Shown in pieces: positions 12,160 to 20,097 of a stretch of DNA of 64,000 nucleotides. Origin of the DNA: Aldrovandia affinis. Its lineage: Eukaryota > Chordata > Actinopteri > Notacanthiformes > Halosauridae. The notes beneath the pieces were generated by a model, which was not told the origin of the DNA, did no database searches, and was given only the letters and a program-made list of their open reading frames with translations. How positions within the stretch are numbered: the first letter of the stretch is position 1; each line of letters begins with the position of its first letter. Both the position numbers and the translations under genes were made by a program. The stretch lies in contig JAINUG010000196.1 of assembly GCA_029706075.1 (NCBI GenBank), forward strand, positions 1,025,001-1,089,000. The letters are read 5' to 3'.

Positions 12160-15100
12160 TTACATTGTTGACTATATCACAGCTCTGTCTGCCACTTTAT
12201 TAATGCCCCATCTGTTACATTTGTTTCACTGTGATTCATCATTTTGGCTACACTGTTACATCACCGCTACACTCTGTTACATCATTTGCAGTCTGTTGCT
12301 GTTACAGGCTGCATCATTCCAACACTGAGCGATACATCTCTCATAGCTGCGGCTGTGTTGCCCTGTCTGTAAGATCGATCCGTCTTGCAGACAAACTGAC
12401 TCTCTCTCCCTCCTCCTCCTCTGTCACAGTGGCCGCTCTCCGGCAGGTCCTGGTGAACCAGATGATGGCCCAGGAGGAGGGCGAGAGGGCCGGGCGAGCT
12501 GGGGGCGGGCGGCTCTTGAGGACCACCTCCCTGCGGGGCCCCATGGAGAGCACGGGGGCCCGGGCCTCCGCCCCACTCCACTCCCCGGAGAATGGTAGCG
12601 GGAGGGAGGAGGCAGGCCACGCGCTGGCCTCCGGGGACACCGGCTTCTTCGAGACATCTGAGGACTGCGGTAAGTGCGTTGTGCCGCTCGCCTCCCCTTT
12701 AACGCGGAGTCCATTTACCCTTCCCCTGCATCGCTCAGTTCAACTCCATTCAGGCGACAGTGTAGTATAATGGTTAGGGAACTGGGCTTGTAACTCAGAG
12801 GTTGCTGGTTCGATTTCCAGGTGGGGGTTGGAAGGTTGTACCCTTGAGCAAGGTACTTAACCTGAATTGCTTCAGTAAAAATATCCAGCTGTATAAATGG
12901 ATAGTATGTAAAGAAATGTAAACTGTGTAATACGGATAAGAGTGTCTGCTAAATGCCTAAAATGTCATGTAAATGTAAAATGCATTCAATTCAAATTGTG
13001 CTTCTTCGGTATCACTGTGCCCCTCCCTCCATCCCCATCTCGTCCCTCCTGGTTGGACACAGGAGCCGGGCAGCTCCGCCAATACTAACTCTTGTCTAAA
13101 GAGAGCCAGAAACAGAGGGAGGAAAATGGAGAGGAGGGGAGAAACAGGAGCGGGGGAGGGAGGGGGAGAGAGAGAGAGTGAAAAAGGAGTCAGTTTTCAC
13201 TATTCCACAGGTGTTGAACGTGGCACAGTGCCACCTAGTGCTCTGTAATGGAGTCCACTGTTAGTTTTACACCATATCACTCTCACAATGTACAGTGCTA
13301 CCAAAGCAAGGTTACTGATTTTGAGTGTATGATGACTAAAATAATGGTGACACTGTGTGGTGTACATTTAAATAAACTGAAAATAAAGGATCATCTTCCC
13401 ACCTCCCCCTACACAAAAATCCAGTTGTTAGTTCGGGATATTTGCTGACTCTCGGGATAGTTTGGGATTTTTGCTGGCTGGTTGTCAGGTCTTCTGTCTG
13501 CTCCCCGTCTCACAAAAGCGTGGGGTTCTTACTGTAGTCCGAGAGGGTGTTAAACCAGGGTATCTGGCCTTCACATTTTTGGGAGTAACCCTCCATGTTT
13601 TTGCATTTTTGTACAGGGTAACAGGAACTCTCTCTGTGTCTTTTCTCTTTCTCAGCAGGTAGCTACATGGTTCTGGAAGGCTACGGGGGCTCGGGGGAGA
13701 GCAATACCGACGACGACCTCCAGGGCGGCGAGAAGGACCTGGGAGCCCGATTGGTCTCTGCGGCGGACTCCGGGATCGACCTGAAGAAGCTGCTCTCCGC
13801 TTCCTCACAGCCAGGGGGCACCCCTAACCTCAGCCGGCAGGTCATGACGCACCTGCGCGTGCTGCAGGCCAACCTGCAATACCTGAAGGTGAGGTCACGT
13901 GACCCCGGCCAGGCGCACCCAGTCAGCACTGGCTAGTCACTACTGCTCCAAATCGCACACAGCCTGAGCCAGGTCTGTCCAAGCCGGCCACCTCAATCAG
14001 GTCATTGTGTCAATAGATGTAGCATATTTCTAGCTGGCTTCTACACATTTGTTGAGGGTTGGGGTTAGGTGGGTGGGCTAGGTTTAGATCAGGTGAAAAT
14101 GTTCATTTTCCAGTCGCAATTGGGTTAGGGAAATGATGTATTAGGGGAACGATTCCCTGAATTAGGGGAATAATTTTAGTTCTGATCGTGCCTCAGATGT
14201 AGCTTTTCCTTGTCTGTTGAAAGATTGGGAATGAATCCCCTGATTAACCTCCTTTAACGGTTTTGGTGGCTTCTTCTGAGTCTTTCCACTGTGCTGATTT
14301 TGTTGCAAGCTGAGTCGATTGCAATTTCTTTTCTTGCAGGATGTGGAGAACAGATATAACCAACTACGCCAAAGCATGGCAGCAGCTACTGACACAGACG
14401 AAAACAAAGGTATTTTAACTCCCTCTTTCATCTGTCCCTCACCTCTTCTTTTGTCTGCCAATACAGCACCAATCCTGCTATATACAACTGTTTATAACCA
14501 AGAGAGACAACAGAGCACTGATTATTAAAAACAATGTACAAGAACAATAACAAAGAACAGATTATCAGATGCATTCCTCTTTAGTCAGTGAGGTTGTACA
14601 CATCTCCCTCCCCCAAACCGCCACCAACAATGCAACTATCTTCCTTCTATAAAATTGGCCAGTCTAGTTTGCATCTGCTAAGGTAGTGTCAACCCACGGA
14701 ATCCACCCCTAAATCACATCATTGTCGTATGAGAAAGTGCTTTTGAACAAACAATCGATGGCTACGGCTACTCACTACTCTGCTTCGCTGCCTTTAGAAG
14801 ACCAGATTGGCTGAAGTGCATTGCTGTAGCCATCGATTGTTCATTTGTTGTCTGGTCGTTTGGAACGCTACTTCCACATACTTTGTCATGCCTCTTGCCC
14901 CGTAACAGTAAACGGACTGTGATCTTTGGTTCATCGTATACAGGTCGCTGGCCTCCTCCCTGAGTGGTTTGTTCCTTTTTGCCATTTGTCACGCCACCTA
15001 CTCATTGATTCTGGAAAAATACACACAATGCAAAAAAAAGGAAGCTCGCAATGTAATTGAACTGAAAGTTCAGATTCAGCAGGCTCTCCTCTGGTAGATT

Positions 15101-16642
15101 GAAATGAGTTTGCTTCAATTCACTGGGGTTTAGACTTTTTGTCAAGGCAGGCGATAGAGAGAGTGATGTAGTGTGAAACGAACAGATGCAGGGTTGCCAA
15201 CCCTCCCGATTTCGCCGGGAGGCTCCTGGAAAATCAGCCCAACTCCCGGGCTTACGGCCATGTGCCGTATCCTCCTGGATTTGGAAATAAAAAGCGTGTT
15301 TTATTTAGTGTTATCATTGTGTATCCTCTAGCACTGGCGAACGAGTGTAGTTTACTGCATGCGGTACATATATGTACATGTGCCCGCTATGGCTAGCGCT
15401 GCAGCTGACGAACAAGTATTTTTCACTGACTTCACCCCAATATACACGCATGCGAATTTGCCGCAACGTACGAGTGTCGTTCAATGTGTAGTAGTCTACA
15501 TTAGTAAGTGCACGTGCGACTTCGTATGTCAGTGAAAATGGCAGAGGATAAACAGAGGAAGACGAAGAAGTGGTCCCAGAAATTTCAATCGGAATACTGT
15601 GCCGAGTGGCCAGGAAATCGCAAAAAGGAATTTATCATGCATTTTGCACGGTATGTAATATAGATATTTCTGTTGAACAAGGTGGTCGGGATGATGATGA
15701 CATTTGTGGTGACTTCTCATCTCATCTCATTGTCTAAGCCGCTTATTCCTGGTCAGGGGCATATTGGCAGTAAATAACACATGGAAATCGCCAAGGCTTG
15801 TTTGGGTTCCAATACTGTGGTGACTTATTTAGCCAAATAAGGTAGCGAAGAAAAGAATGTTACAAGAGCTGAACTGTACTTCATGGGCTTTATTGTGGAA
15901 CATAATTTACCGATAGCAGCATCAGATCACAGGGTTATTCCTCACTCAAATGCATCATGTGAAAGAACTATCAGCGTAGTGCGGAAAAACAAAACTGAAT
16001 TTCAGCTTGTGAAAACTTTGCAGTCACTGTTGATTGAGAAGCTGTTGTAATCAGCTCCTTGCTACTAAAGAGACTATTAAGGATTTGGTCAGAAGCGCAA
16101 AGCAAGCAACCTACAAAGCTTTAAGCAGTGCAAAACAGGAAGCAGGAGGGAGAGAAGCACTCCTCTCCAGCACTAGTAGTAGTCAGTAAGGTGAGAGTTA
16201 AAGTATTTAGCAAATAGTTGTTGTTGTAAAGGATGATCTCTTTATTGCTAAAGAGTAAGAAATGCGTGAAATTGAAATTGCCTTTAAATTCTGCAGTTTT
16301 CCTTTGAAAATTTTCTGAGGATATAGAACTATAGAAGTACATTTTGACGAATGAAAATAACAATTTTGTAACTAAAAAATGTGCACAAGGAGCCCGCTCC
16401 TAAAGGCTTGAAAATAACTCAAACCCAGGAGCTTTCGGGCATTGCCCCTTGACCCCACCAGGGGCCCTAAGGTGGGACCCCACCCAATATTTGCGCCGCT
16501 CGCTTCACTTGCTGCGCTTGACAGATCCTCCCTGATTACAGGATTCCAATGTTGCCATCTCTGCAGGGGGTTCCATTACAGAGCACTAGGTGGCACTGTG
16601 CCATGTTCAACACACCTGTGGAATAGTGAAAATTGACTCTTT

Positions 16643-16701
<59 letters not shown>

Positions 16702-16785
16702 CTCTCTCTCTCTCTCTCCCCCATCTGTCTCCCATCCTCTCAATTTTTCTCCCTCTCTTTCGGTCTCTCTCTAGACAAGAGTTAG
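316..16785 (+). CDS. arhgef12: Rho guanine nucleotide exchange factor 12 (LARG-like), 3' part of gene, 18 coding exons plus one optional
   Basis: The product activates RhoA by swapping GDP for GTP, downstream of G12/13-coupled receptors and plexin-B, at the plasma membrane. Coding exons: 316-466, 2234-2391, 2627-2773, 3225-3310, 5082-5207, 5784-5898, 7237-7337, 7454-7531, 8103-8178, 10022-10189, 10695-10782, 10877-10954, 11094-11185, 11860-12126, 12430-12669, 13656(or 13659)-13888, 14340-14409, 16775-16785. All phases agree and give about 760 residues ending in a stop. The DH domain opens with NWQQLVSREV and EVINELFYTERAH, carries RLQLKDIIPAEMQRLTKYPL, and closes with ILNYVNQAVKEAEN. The PH domain carries ELYTLLLEDILVLLQKQDE and MSDNGAQIYELMAQTVSE. 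These segments resemble my recollection of vertebrate ARHGEF12 more than ARHGEF11, and the tail SYMVLEGY...DKS also fits ARHGEF12. PDZ and RGS-like domains are outside the window. Teleosts may have two copies, so a/b assignment is open. No frame break is seen. Confidence 0.93.
471..538. repeat. Two-copy 33-base tandem repeat at intron start
   Basis: The unit starting CTGACCATACCTGGAGTTAT occurs twice directly after the splice donor, immediately before the larger minisatellite. Confidence 0.85.
545..1757. repeat. 28-base minisatellite, about 43 copies
   Basis: The unit is close to ACAGTGGTGTAACAGTGT plus TGKAGAGTGT, 28 bases long, with G/T variation at one site and shortened or lengthened variants (for example CAGCGCAGTGGTACAG). 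It lies in an intron of arhgef12. Because 28 is not a multiple of 3 and the unit has no antisense stop, all three antisense frames stay open for hundreds of codons. These are repeat artefacts, not genes. Confidence 0.95.
1828..1863 (+). CDS. arhgef12: Possible optional 36-base exon of arhgef12 with a GC donor
   Basis: A T-rich tract ending TTTTTAG precedes 1828, and the 36-base stretch ends AG|GCAAGT, a good match to the minor GC-AG donor class. Exactly 36 bases fit the phase of the flanking exons (466 to 2234) and would add AQEGGTPKPVRR between Asp and Met without a stop. It lies just past the minisatellite. The exon is inferred from splice signals and phase only; skipping it also leaves the gene in frame. 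Confidence 0.4.
2234..2391 (+). CDS. arhgef12: arhgef12 exon: start of DH domain
   Basis: A CT-rich tract and CTCTCAG lead to 2234; the donor is G|GTGAGG. It encodes MDALGSTEVQSEDDQ, an acidic run, then NWQQLVSREVLAGLTPHEIK and RQEVIN, the N-terminal extension and first helix of the DH domain. In LARG this N-terminal extension adds to RhoA activation. Confidence 0.93.
2627..2773 (+). CDS. arhgef12: arhgef12 exon: DH conserved region 1
   Basis: The acceptor is TTTTACAG and the donor is CACG|GTACCC. It encodes ELFYTERAHLRMLKVLDGVF followed by CQKLTREAILPAADIKNIFT and NLEEIVQLH. The conserved Glu of the ELFYTE stretch is the DH residue that contacts switch 1 of Rho in solved DH complexes. Confidence 0.94.
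2890..3026 (-). mobile_element. tRNA-derived SINE, reverse orientation
   Basis: Read on the minus strand it starts with a tRNA-like head (GCAGAGCATGGC) and a B-box-like GGGTTCGATTCCC, followed by a GGCCACATATACTGAAAAAT body. The same body is found at 31221-31372, so these are two copies of one family. Intronic. Confidence 0.8.
3225..3310 (+). CDS. arhgef12: arhgef12 exon: DH domain
   Basis: The acceptor CCGACAG precedes 3225 and the donor TGG|GTAAGA follows 3310. It encodes VSITDQMSVIRKKTETSVID then QMGDDLLSW. Its start is set by phase: G of the previous exon plus TC gives Val. Confidence 0.9.
3425..3806 (+). mobile_element. L2-type LINE 3' end
   Basis: The start encodes a decayed end of a reverse transcriptase ORF (LKTYLFRQAFGH, then stop). 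The end has the typical GTGCTATATAAATAAAGTTT tail followed by five (CTTAT) units. It is a 5'-truncated, dead copy in an intron. Confidence 0.8.
4425..5030. repeat. Degenerate minisatellite (GACTCAGTCAGTACTCC-like) split by a LINE
   Basis: Repeated motifs such as TGACTCAGTCAGTACTCC and AACTCGGTCAGCATGCCG occur at 4425-4584 and again at 4950-5030. The two halves are separated by an inserted L2 fragment flanked by AATGAC on both sides. Confidence 0.8.
4585..4949 (-). mobile_element. L2 LINE 3' fragment, reverse orientation
   Basis: It begins with the reverse complement of an L2 tail (GCAGACGCTCTTATCCAGAG) and continues into the 3' end of the reverse transcriptase ORF. The 6-base direct repeat AATGAC (4579-4584 and 4950-4955) marks the insertion. 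The related copy at 20098-20830 is longer. Confidence 0.85.
5082..5207 (+). CDS. arhgef12: arhgef12 exon: DH domain
   Basis: The acceptor TTTTCCAG precedes 5082 and the donor CTG|GTAAGG follows 5207. It encodes FSGGEEEKIKRAVGTFCSNQ then PFALELIKTRQKKDTRFSSF and ML, matching the LARG FCSNQPFALE segment. Confidence 0.95.
5631..5720 (-). mobile_element. Short L2 LINE tail remnant
   Basis: About 90 bases match the tail-proximal part of the copies at 4585 and 20098 (CTTACAAGATGTGCATGTAC). Heavily decayed. Confidence 0.65.
5784..5898 (+). CDS. arhgef12: arhgef12 exon: DH conserved region 3
   Basis: The acceptor TTTTGCAG precedes 5784; the donor is ACAG|GTGCAG. It encodes EAESNRLCRRLQLKDIIPAE then MQRLTKYPLLLENIAKYT. 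The LKDIIP...QRLTKYPLLL block is the most conserved signature of Dbl-family exchange factors. Confidence 0.96.
6424..6780. repeat. Dispersed GC-rich repeat family, copy 1
   Basis: It contains GGCTGTCCGCCCCAGG and a GGGAGGG block, ending with ATACCAAATTGGG. Related copies occur at 30585-30830, 50272-50400 (end only, reverse) and 62500-62720 (reverse). The family type is not clear; it could be a SINE or a non-autonomous DNA element. Confidence 0.6.
7237..7337 (+). CDS. arhgef12: arhgef12 exon: C-terminal DH helix
   Basis: A TG repeat and TTTCACAG precede 7237. The donor CAG|GTTTGC is weaker than its neighbours. It encodes EDTEEKDKVKRAGECCRKIL then NYVNQAVKEAENKQ, the last DH helix, which in DH structures helps bind Rho switch 2. 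Confidence 0.95.
7454..7531 (+). CDS. arhgef12: arhgef12 exon: DH-PH connector
   Basis: The acceptor CCCACAG precedes 7454 and the donor AAG|GTGAGT follows 7531. It encodes RLEDYQRRLDLSSLKQSENP then MISEFK, the helix linking DH to PH. Confidence 0.95.
7532..8102 (+). other. Intron, no further feature recognised
   Basis: Unremarkable AT-rich intron. A stretch near 7600-7635 (GAGGTTCATATCCCAGAGGG) faintly recalls a SINE B box but has no convincing tail. Confidence 0.5.
8103..8178 (+). CDS. arhgef12: arhgef12 exon: start of PH domain
   Basis: The acceptor TCCCTCAG precedes 8103 and the donor ATCG|GTACGT follows 8178. It encodes NLDLTKKKMVHEGPLSWKVN then KDKTI, the first PH strand. The last 20 or so bases and the donor itself are repeated in tandem downstream (see the repeat at 8158-8320). 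Confidence 0.95.
8158..8320 (+). repeat. Tandem repeat built from an exon end and its splice donor
   Basis: The unit, about 33-37 bases long and starting CAACAAAGACAAGACAATCG, occurs about five times. The first copy is the end of the PH-domain exon plus its donor (GTACGT). Copies 2-5 lie in the intron with ATACAT, GTATGT, GAATGT and CTACGT at the donor position, so only copies 1 and 3 keep GT. Confidence 0.85.
8321..10021 (+). other. Large intron inside the PH domain, no gene seen
   Basis: AT-rich to mixed sequence, with a GT/GAGT-rich stretch at 9840-9945 before the next acceptor. No mobile element is clearly recognisable. Confidence 0.5.
10022..10189 (+). CDS. arhgef12: arhgef12 exon: PH domain core
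   Basis: The acceptor CCCCACAG precedes 10022 and the donor ACAG|GTGAGC follows 10189. It encodes ELYTLLLEDILVLLQKQDER then LVLKCHSKNLAGTADTKHIF and SPIIKLNTVLVRSVAT, matching the PH strands of LARG. Confidence 0.96.
10491..10532. repeat. Two-copy 21-base tandem repeat
   Basis: TTTGTGACAGTCATAAACCC occurs twice in direct tandem within an intron. Confidence 0.7.
10695..10782 (+). CDS. arhgef12: arhgef12 exon: PH domain
   Basis: The acceptor CCACCAG precedes 10695 and the donor AC|GTGAGT follows 10782. It encodes DNKSFFVLSMSDNGAQIYEL then MAQTVSEQRT, including the last PH strand and the start of the C-terminal helix. Confidence 0.95.
10877..10954 (+). CDS. arhgef12: arhgef12 exon: PH C-terminal helix and tail
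   Basis: The intron before it is short (94 bases). The acceptor CCACCAG precedes 10877; the donor GGA|GTAAGT follows 10954. It encodes WQCLITQRADSMKTKPHNVI then PLPQT. The Trp is the conserved PH C-helix residue. Confidence 0.9.
11094..11185 (+). CDS. arhgef12: arhgef12 exon: C-terminal tail
   Basis: The acceptor TTCTTTAG precedes 11094 and the donor CCAG|GTGTGT follows 11185. It encodes DGERDAVEIIGAGVKLNKDP then DRTSTGSIQSP. The motif before the donor (SIQSP) resembles the LARG tail. No known domain. Confidence 0.88.
11860..12126 (+). CDS. arhgef12: arhgef12 exon: acidic C-terminal tail
   Basis: The acceptor GTACACAG precedes 11860 and the donor CCT|GTGAGT follows 12126, leading into a GA repeat. 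It encodes a low-complexity, Glu/Pro-rich stretch (GSNPFDEIKPEEEGEELDRE, two GQE units) and ends EEALRT. Probably disordered. Confidence 0.9.
12430..12669 (+). CDS. arhgef12: arhgef12 exon: C-terminal tail
   Basis: A CT-rich tract and TGTCACAG precede 12430; the donor TGCG|GTAAGT follows 12669. It encodes LAALRQVLVNQMMAQEEGER, like the leucine-rich helix in the LARG tail, followed by a Gly/Arg-rich and Ser-rich stretch. The exon is markedly GC-rich. Confidence 0.9.
12756..12982 (+). mobile_element. tRNA-derived SINE with L2-type tail
   Basis: It has an A-box-like TAGTATAATGGTTAGGGA, a B-box-like GGTTGCTGGTTCGATTTC, and a 3' region ending GATAAGAGTGTCTGCTAAAT, the tail shared with L2 LINEs that mobilise such SINEs. 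It is in the intron between the exons ending at 12669 and starting at 13656, next to the inverted terminal-exon copy. Confidence 0.85.
13017..13254 (-). repeat. Inverted copy of the arhgef12 terminal exon and flanks (arm A)
   Basis: The reverse complement matches 16571-16859: the CCATTACAGAGCACTAGGTG block, a CT-rich tract, TTTAG|ACAAGAGTTAG (the terminal exon with its acceptor, here at 13085-13097), then the first 70 or so bases of the 3'UTR. Outside the CT tract, mismatches are few. It lies in reverse orientation in an intron two exons upstream of its partner. Confidence 0.9.
13656..13888 (+). CDS. arhgef12: arhgef12 exon with tandem CAGCAG acceptor
   Basis: The acceptor reads CTCAGCAG|GTAGC, so splicing after either AG keeps frame. 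Using 13656 adds one Ala, using 13659 omits it. It encodes GSYMVLEGYGGSGESNTDDD, a match to the LARG NYLILDGY segment, then SAADSGIDLKKLL and the coiled stretch MTHLRVLQANLQYLK. The donor is AAG|GTGAGG. Confidence 0.92.
14340..14409 (+). CDS. arhgef12: arhgef12 penultimate exon
   Basis: The acceptor TTCTTGCAG precedes 14340; the donor AAAG|GTATTT follows 14409. It encodes DVENRYNQLRQSMAAATDTD then ENK, continuing the short coiled coil begun in the previous exon. Confidence 0.92.
15190..16500 (+). pseudogene. Decayed, internally deleted hAT-like transposase copy
   Basis: The stretch from 15538 encodes MAEDKQRKTKKWSQKFQSEY then CAEWPGNRKKEFIMHFARYV before a stop. After a gap, 15860-16050 encodes RAELYFMGFIVEHNLPIAAS and CERTISVVRKNKTEFQLVKT. 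These recall the two ends of a BED/hAT-type transposase-derived protein family of fish; the middle is missing. A GGGTTGCCAACCCTCCCG motif at 15192 and a degenerate end near 16440-16490 may be the element ends. Intronic and dead; family assignment is from memory. Confidence 0.5.
16648..16720. repeat. (CT)n microsatellite serving as polypyrimidine tract
   Basis: Long CT run with few interruptions directly upstream of the terminal exon acceptor. Confidence 0.95.
16775..16785 (+). CDS. arhgef12: arhgef12 terminal coding exon (Asp-Lys-Ser-stop)
   Basis: A long CT-rich tract ends CTCTCTAG before 16775. G from the previous exon plus AC gives Asp, then AAG, AGT and the stop TAG. The resulting C-terminus, DENKDKS, agrees with the Asp-Lys-Ser end I recall for mammalian ARHGEF12. 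A second, inverted copy of this exon with its acceptor lies at 13085-13097. Confidence 0.85.
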
Positions 16786-18638
16786 TATTGGCGGAGCTGC
16801 CCAGCCCCTGTATCCAACCAGGAGGGACGAGATGGAGATGGGGATGGAGGGAGGGGCAGCCTCTTGTCTCTATCCTTTGGGATGTCCCATCGCAGCCTGT
16901 GTCCCAGACCCCCCCCCCCGCCCCACCCCCTTACTGCTGAGCCCCTCCCATCACAGACTGAAGAAAGCGAGTGAGAGAGGGAAGGAGGAGGGTCTTCCGA
17001 AAGGCTACTCCCCTTTGTCAGCACAAGGCAATCAGGGAAGACGGACTGCCCTCGCATGCATGCTCTGGCCCCACCTCTACCACCATGACCCCACACCCAA
17101 CTCTACCATCTATGGGTCCACCCCCCCCTTTCTGAACAATCCGAACAAGAACGAACTATACCAAAATGTATAAAGCTTTGTGTTTAGGATATATTAAACA
17201 CAGAAACAAGAAGAAAAAAGAACAAGGAAAATTTTAAATAATGTATTTAGATTTTTTGTTTTGTTTTATACCCCGAGATGTATTTATTTCATTTTTTTCC
17301 TGTCGTTGTCCTTTGTCGTCGTCGTCATGGATGTTGTTCTGAATATTGGGCCCTTATGTCCCCTTGCATGAATTTTGGCCTGTTGGAACCTTCGCCCCTC
17401 GCTCCACAACAGCACCCCACCCTCACTCCCTGACTGTTGGGGGGTCGGAGGACAGAACAGACTGGGCTCTCGTGACACTACACCACCACCAGAGCCATCA
17501 GTCAGTTCCAGCCGCCCACTGCATTCACCCCGTTCTGCTCTGCTCTCGCCCGGCCTCTCCCCTCCAGCGTCTGGTTTCCCCCTCGCCGAGGACCCGCGGC
17601 GTCCCAGAGGTCGGAAGCGTTCGCATCTTCAGGCCCTTTCTGTATTCGCGGGCGCCGATTTAGAACACGAGGGCCCGTCATAAGCCAGGAGAGAAGGCAA
17701 AAGTTAAGTGCAAATTTGGATTTCGGTGACCCCGTTGACCCCCTTTTGCTCAATGAAATGTACTTTTTGTTTATTTTTTTTATTCGGTTAGGGAGGGCCT
17801 TTCTTGTCTTGCTGTTTTTCCTCACCTGGCCGTGGCGAAGTGTTGCCCGAGTGCAAAAGCTCCTCGTAGCGTGCACTGCCAGCTGGTAGCGGCGGCCGCA
17901 CTTTGAGCTGCCGGCCCCCATCGGAGCGGAACGCCGACAGCCTGCCTCTGCCAGACCTGCGCGGTGGGCAGGGGTCGCGGTGATGTCGGCGTGTAAAAAA
18001 AAATCCTGAGATTTCAGTGCCAGTTAAACAAGCTACGAAAGTTTAGCCGCTTTGAGGGACATGGAAATCGGGCCTTTGGAGGGGTCTCAGGAATACGGAG
18101 TGCATTAATGACTACTCGTGTAGGGATTTTATAGTCAGACTCGTCTGTGTCGATTCCGATTTTCAAGGCAAGCAAGGACAGTGTCGTTCACAGCGTAACT
18201 CTGTTGGGATGGGGGGTTGAGACCTGAACTTGATTTTCCTTATGAAGATGTCTCCGTTCTGGGAGGGAGAGAAGAAGACAGCTGTAGGAATATTTCAAAT
18301 AAAAGACTTTGCTGGTGGCTGAAGGAGTGACACTAGAAACCACGCATATTTTCAGATGCTCCGTGTGCTGCCTGTGTTCTCCGTTAGTGGTACTTTGACT
18401 TTGTAATGAATTCACTGCTTTGGAGCCACACGGTGTTGTTATCATCATAACCAAGGCAAAAGAAGACTGCCTGCTATTCACATCATTAACTTCCCCAAAA
18501 TAATGTTGTGTTTATCTTCTTTTTTTTTTCTCCTGAAAGACTGTACCTTCCAGAGTTCTGCATTCCCCCCAGCGCTGAGCTCAAGCCGCTGTGCATTTTC
18601 CCTCTCTTAACTTTTGAATTGTGCGTGTAAGTGTGTAA

Positions 18639-18669
<31 letters not shown>

Positions 18670-19220
18670 CGTGCGCGCGCGCGTGTGTGTGTGTATATGT
18701 ATGTGCACGTGCATTTTTGTGTGTTCATTTTTTTAAACCATGTTACTGTACAACGTCCTGCGGAAACAAGCTACTGAAGACCTTTTCACTTGCAAATGAG
18801 AATACGGGGGAGATTGAGGAGTTTCTGGATTTTAGGGTCAGATTCACAGAGGACTGCAAGACACAAAGACAAATATGCTCCATTTCAGACTTCAACCAAG
18901 CTGTGGGACTCTTGCCTGCAAAGGCTTTACTGGGACACTTGGATTTAAAAAGAAAAAAAAAAAGAGAAAAAAGAAGTAAACTAAAATGCTAAACATAAGA
19001 ATGCAGAAACGTTAAAAAAGGAACTTTGTGGATAATTTTTAATGTAAACATTGTACAATTATGACCAACACTGCATCTCTTAAATAGACAAAGAAACATC
19101 TTCATAATTATTTTTTGTTTGTGTTGTTTTTTCTTGCTTTCTACATCATACAATCATTTATTCTTTTAACAGAAACTACTAAAAAAAGAGGAAGAAATAA
19201 AAAGACTGCAAAGTATCCCT
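16786..19220 (+). other. arhgef12: Probable 3'UTR of arhgef12
   Basis: No supported coding frame follows the stop. The stretch is GC-rich near the stop, then U-rich. Candidate AATAAA signals sit at 18298-18303 and 19196-19201; the second is followed by AT-rich DNA and fits the end of a long 3'UTR. It holds a GT/GC repeat at 18631-18700. The exact end cannot be seen. Confidence 0.5.
18631..18700. repeat. (GT)n/(GC)n microsatellite in 3'UTR
   Basis: Alternating GT then GC then GT run, able to form Z-DNA in principle. Confidence 0.9.
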
Positions 19221-19440
19221 AAAAATATTAATGCAATCTGTATTTTTATTGCTCATTTTGTCTAGATGTTTATGAGGTATATTTTTTATTAATTATTATG
19301 AATATGGTCTTTTGGTTTCCTGTTCAAAACATGACTGATAGATCTTTTAGTTGAAAGATTCTATTAGATTTGAACAAACTGATATATTGTTCGAGACAAA
19401 AGCCAAGATGACAAATTGTGTATTTTTTATTTTATTTTAC

Positions 19441-19540
19441 TTTCGTGTGGGGTGGGGTGGGGTGGGGGGTATGAGAACTGGGGATACAGATTCTCGGCCC
19501 AAAAAAAAAAAAAAAAAAAATACAACAAAAAAAAATTGTT
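19441..19540. repeat. GGGGT run and poly-A stretch
   Basis: Four GGGGT units, then about 20 A bases at 19501. Likely simple sequence just past the arhgef12 3'UTR. Confidence 0.8.
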
Positions 19541-20097
19541 TAAATATCATTAAACATGCTTGGTGGAAACCATGATGGAACTGCATCTTTATTGTACAAT
19601 TAGATTTTTCTGACAGCTTTCAAATAGTTACTACTGAAAGGTAACTCTGTATCAGAGCATTGGTAGAAAGTAGAAAAGCATCAACCAACTGCTCATTGCA
19701 ATGAAGGGCCGAGACTATTTGAATTTGTTGCACACCACAAACAAATACTTCTTATTGGCAAGAAACCTCATGTGACGTGTCTGGGCCAATAAGAAAGGAG
19801 CAGGGGCATACGAAGTAACAACTCGCCTGAGGTAGGCAGAAGGCTCACAGACCTACAATAGCTGGGCTGTACCTCTGCGTTTGGCCTCTTAAATCATATT
19901 TCTTAACATTTGGCCTTGACACCAAACCCGGCATCTTGGTTTTCATCAATTTAATTTCATTCTTCACCAGGGGGCAAATGTTCATCGTTTTCCAAGTGAT
20001 TTGGAAACCCCATCTTGAAGACTGCCAGTGCCTCAGTAATGCCATTCAGAGGCGAGCCGCAGTGTCCTTTTCCCCTGCTCTGTATGTACGCTGAATT

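Larger units (their letters stand above)
16571..16859 (+). repeat. Arm B of the inverted duplication, containing the real terminal exon
   Basis: Partner of 13017-13254. It is longer because its CT microsatellite (16648-16720) is expanded. It includes the functional acceptor, the last three codons and the stop. Confidence 0.9.

Noticed and set aside
12231-12770. Plus-strand frame of 179 residues and overlapping minus-strand frames
   Set aside because: The region is an arhgef12 exon (12430-12669) plus intron; the frame runs through the acceptor and donor, and the antisense frames are shadows of GC-rich coding DNA.
12756-12830. tRNA-like sequence
   Set aside because: It is the head of a SINE: the acceptor stem is not closed and an L2-type tail follows. 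The same applies to 31221 and 2890.
16536-16724. Glu/Arg-repeat frame
   Set aside because: Translation of the CT/GA microsatellite before the terminal exon.
18500-19220. Short plus-strand frames in the arhgef12 3'UTR
   Set aside because: They include a GT microsatellite and A-rich runs and have no family similarity.
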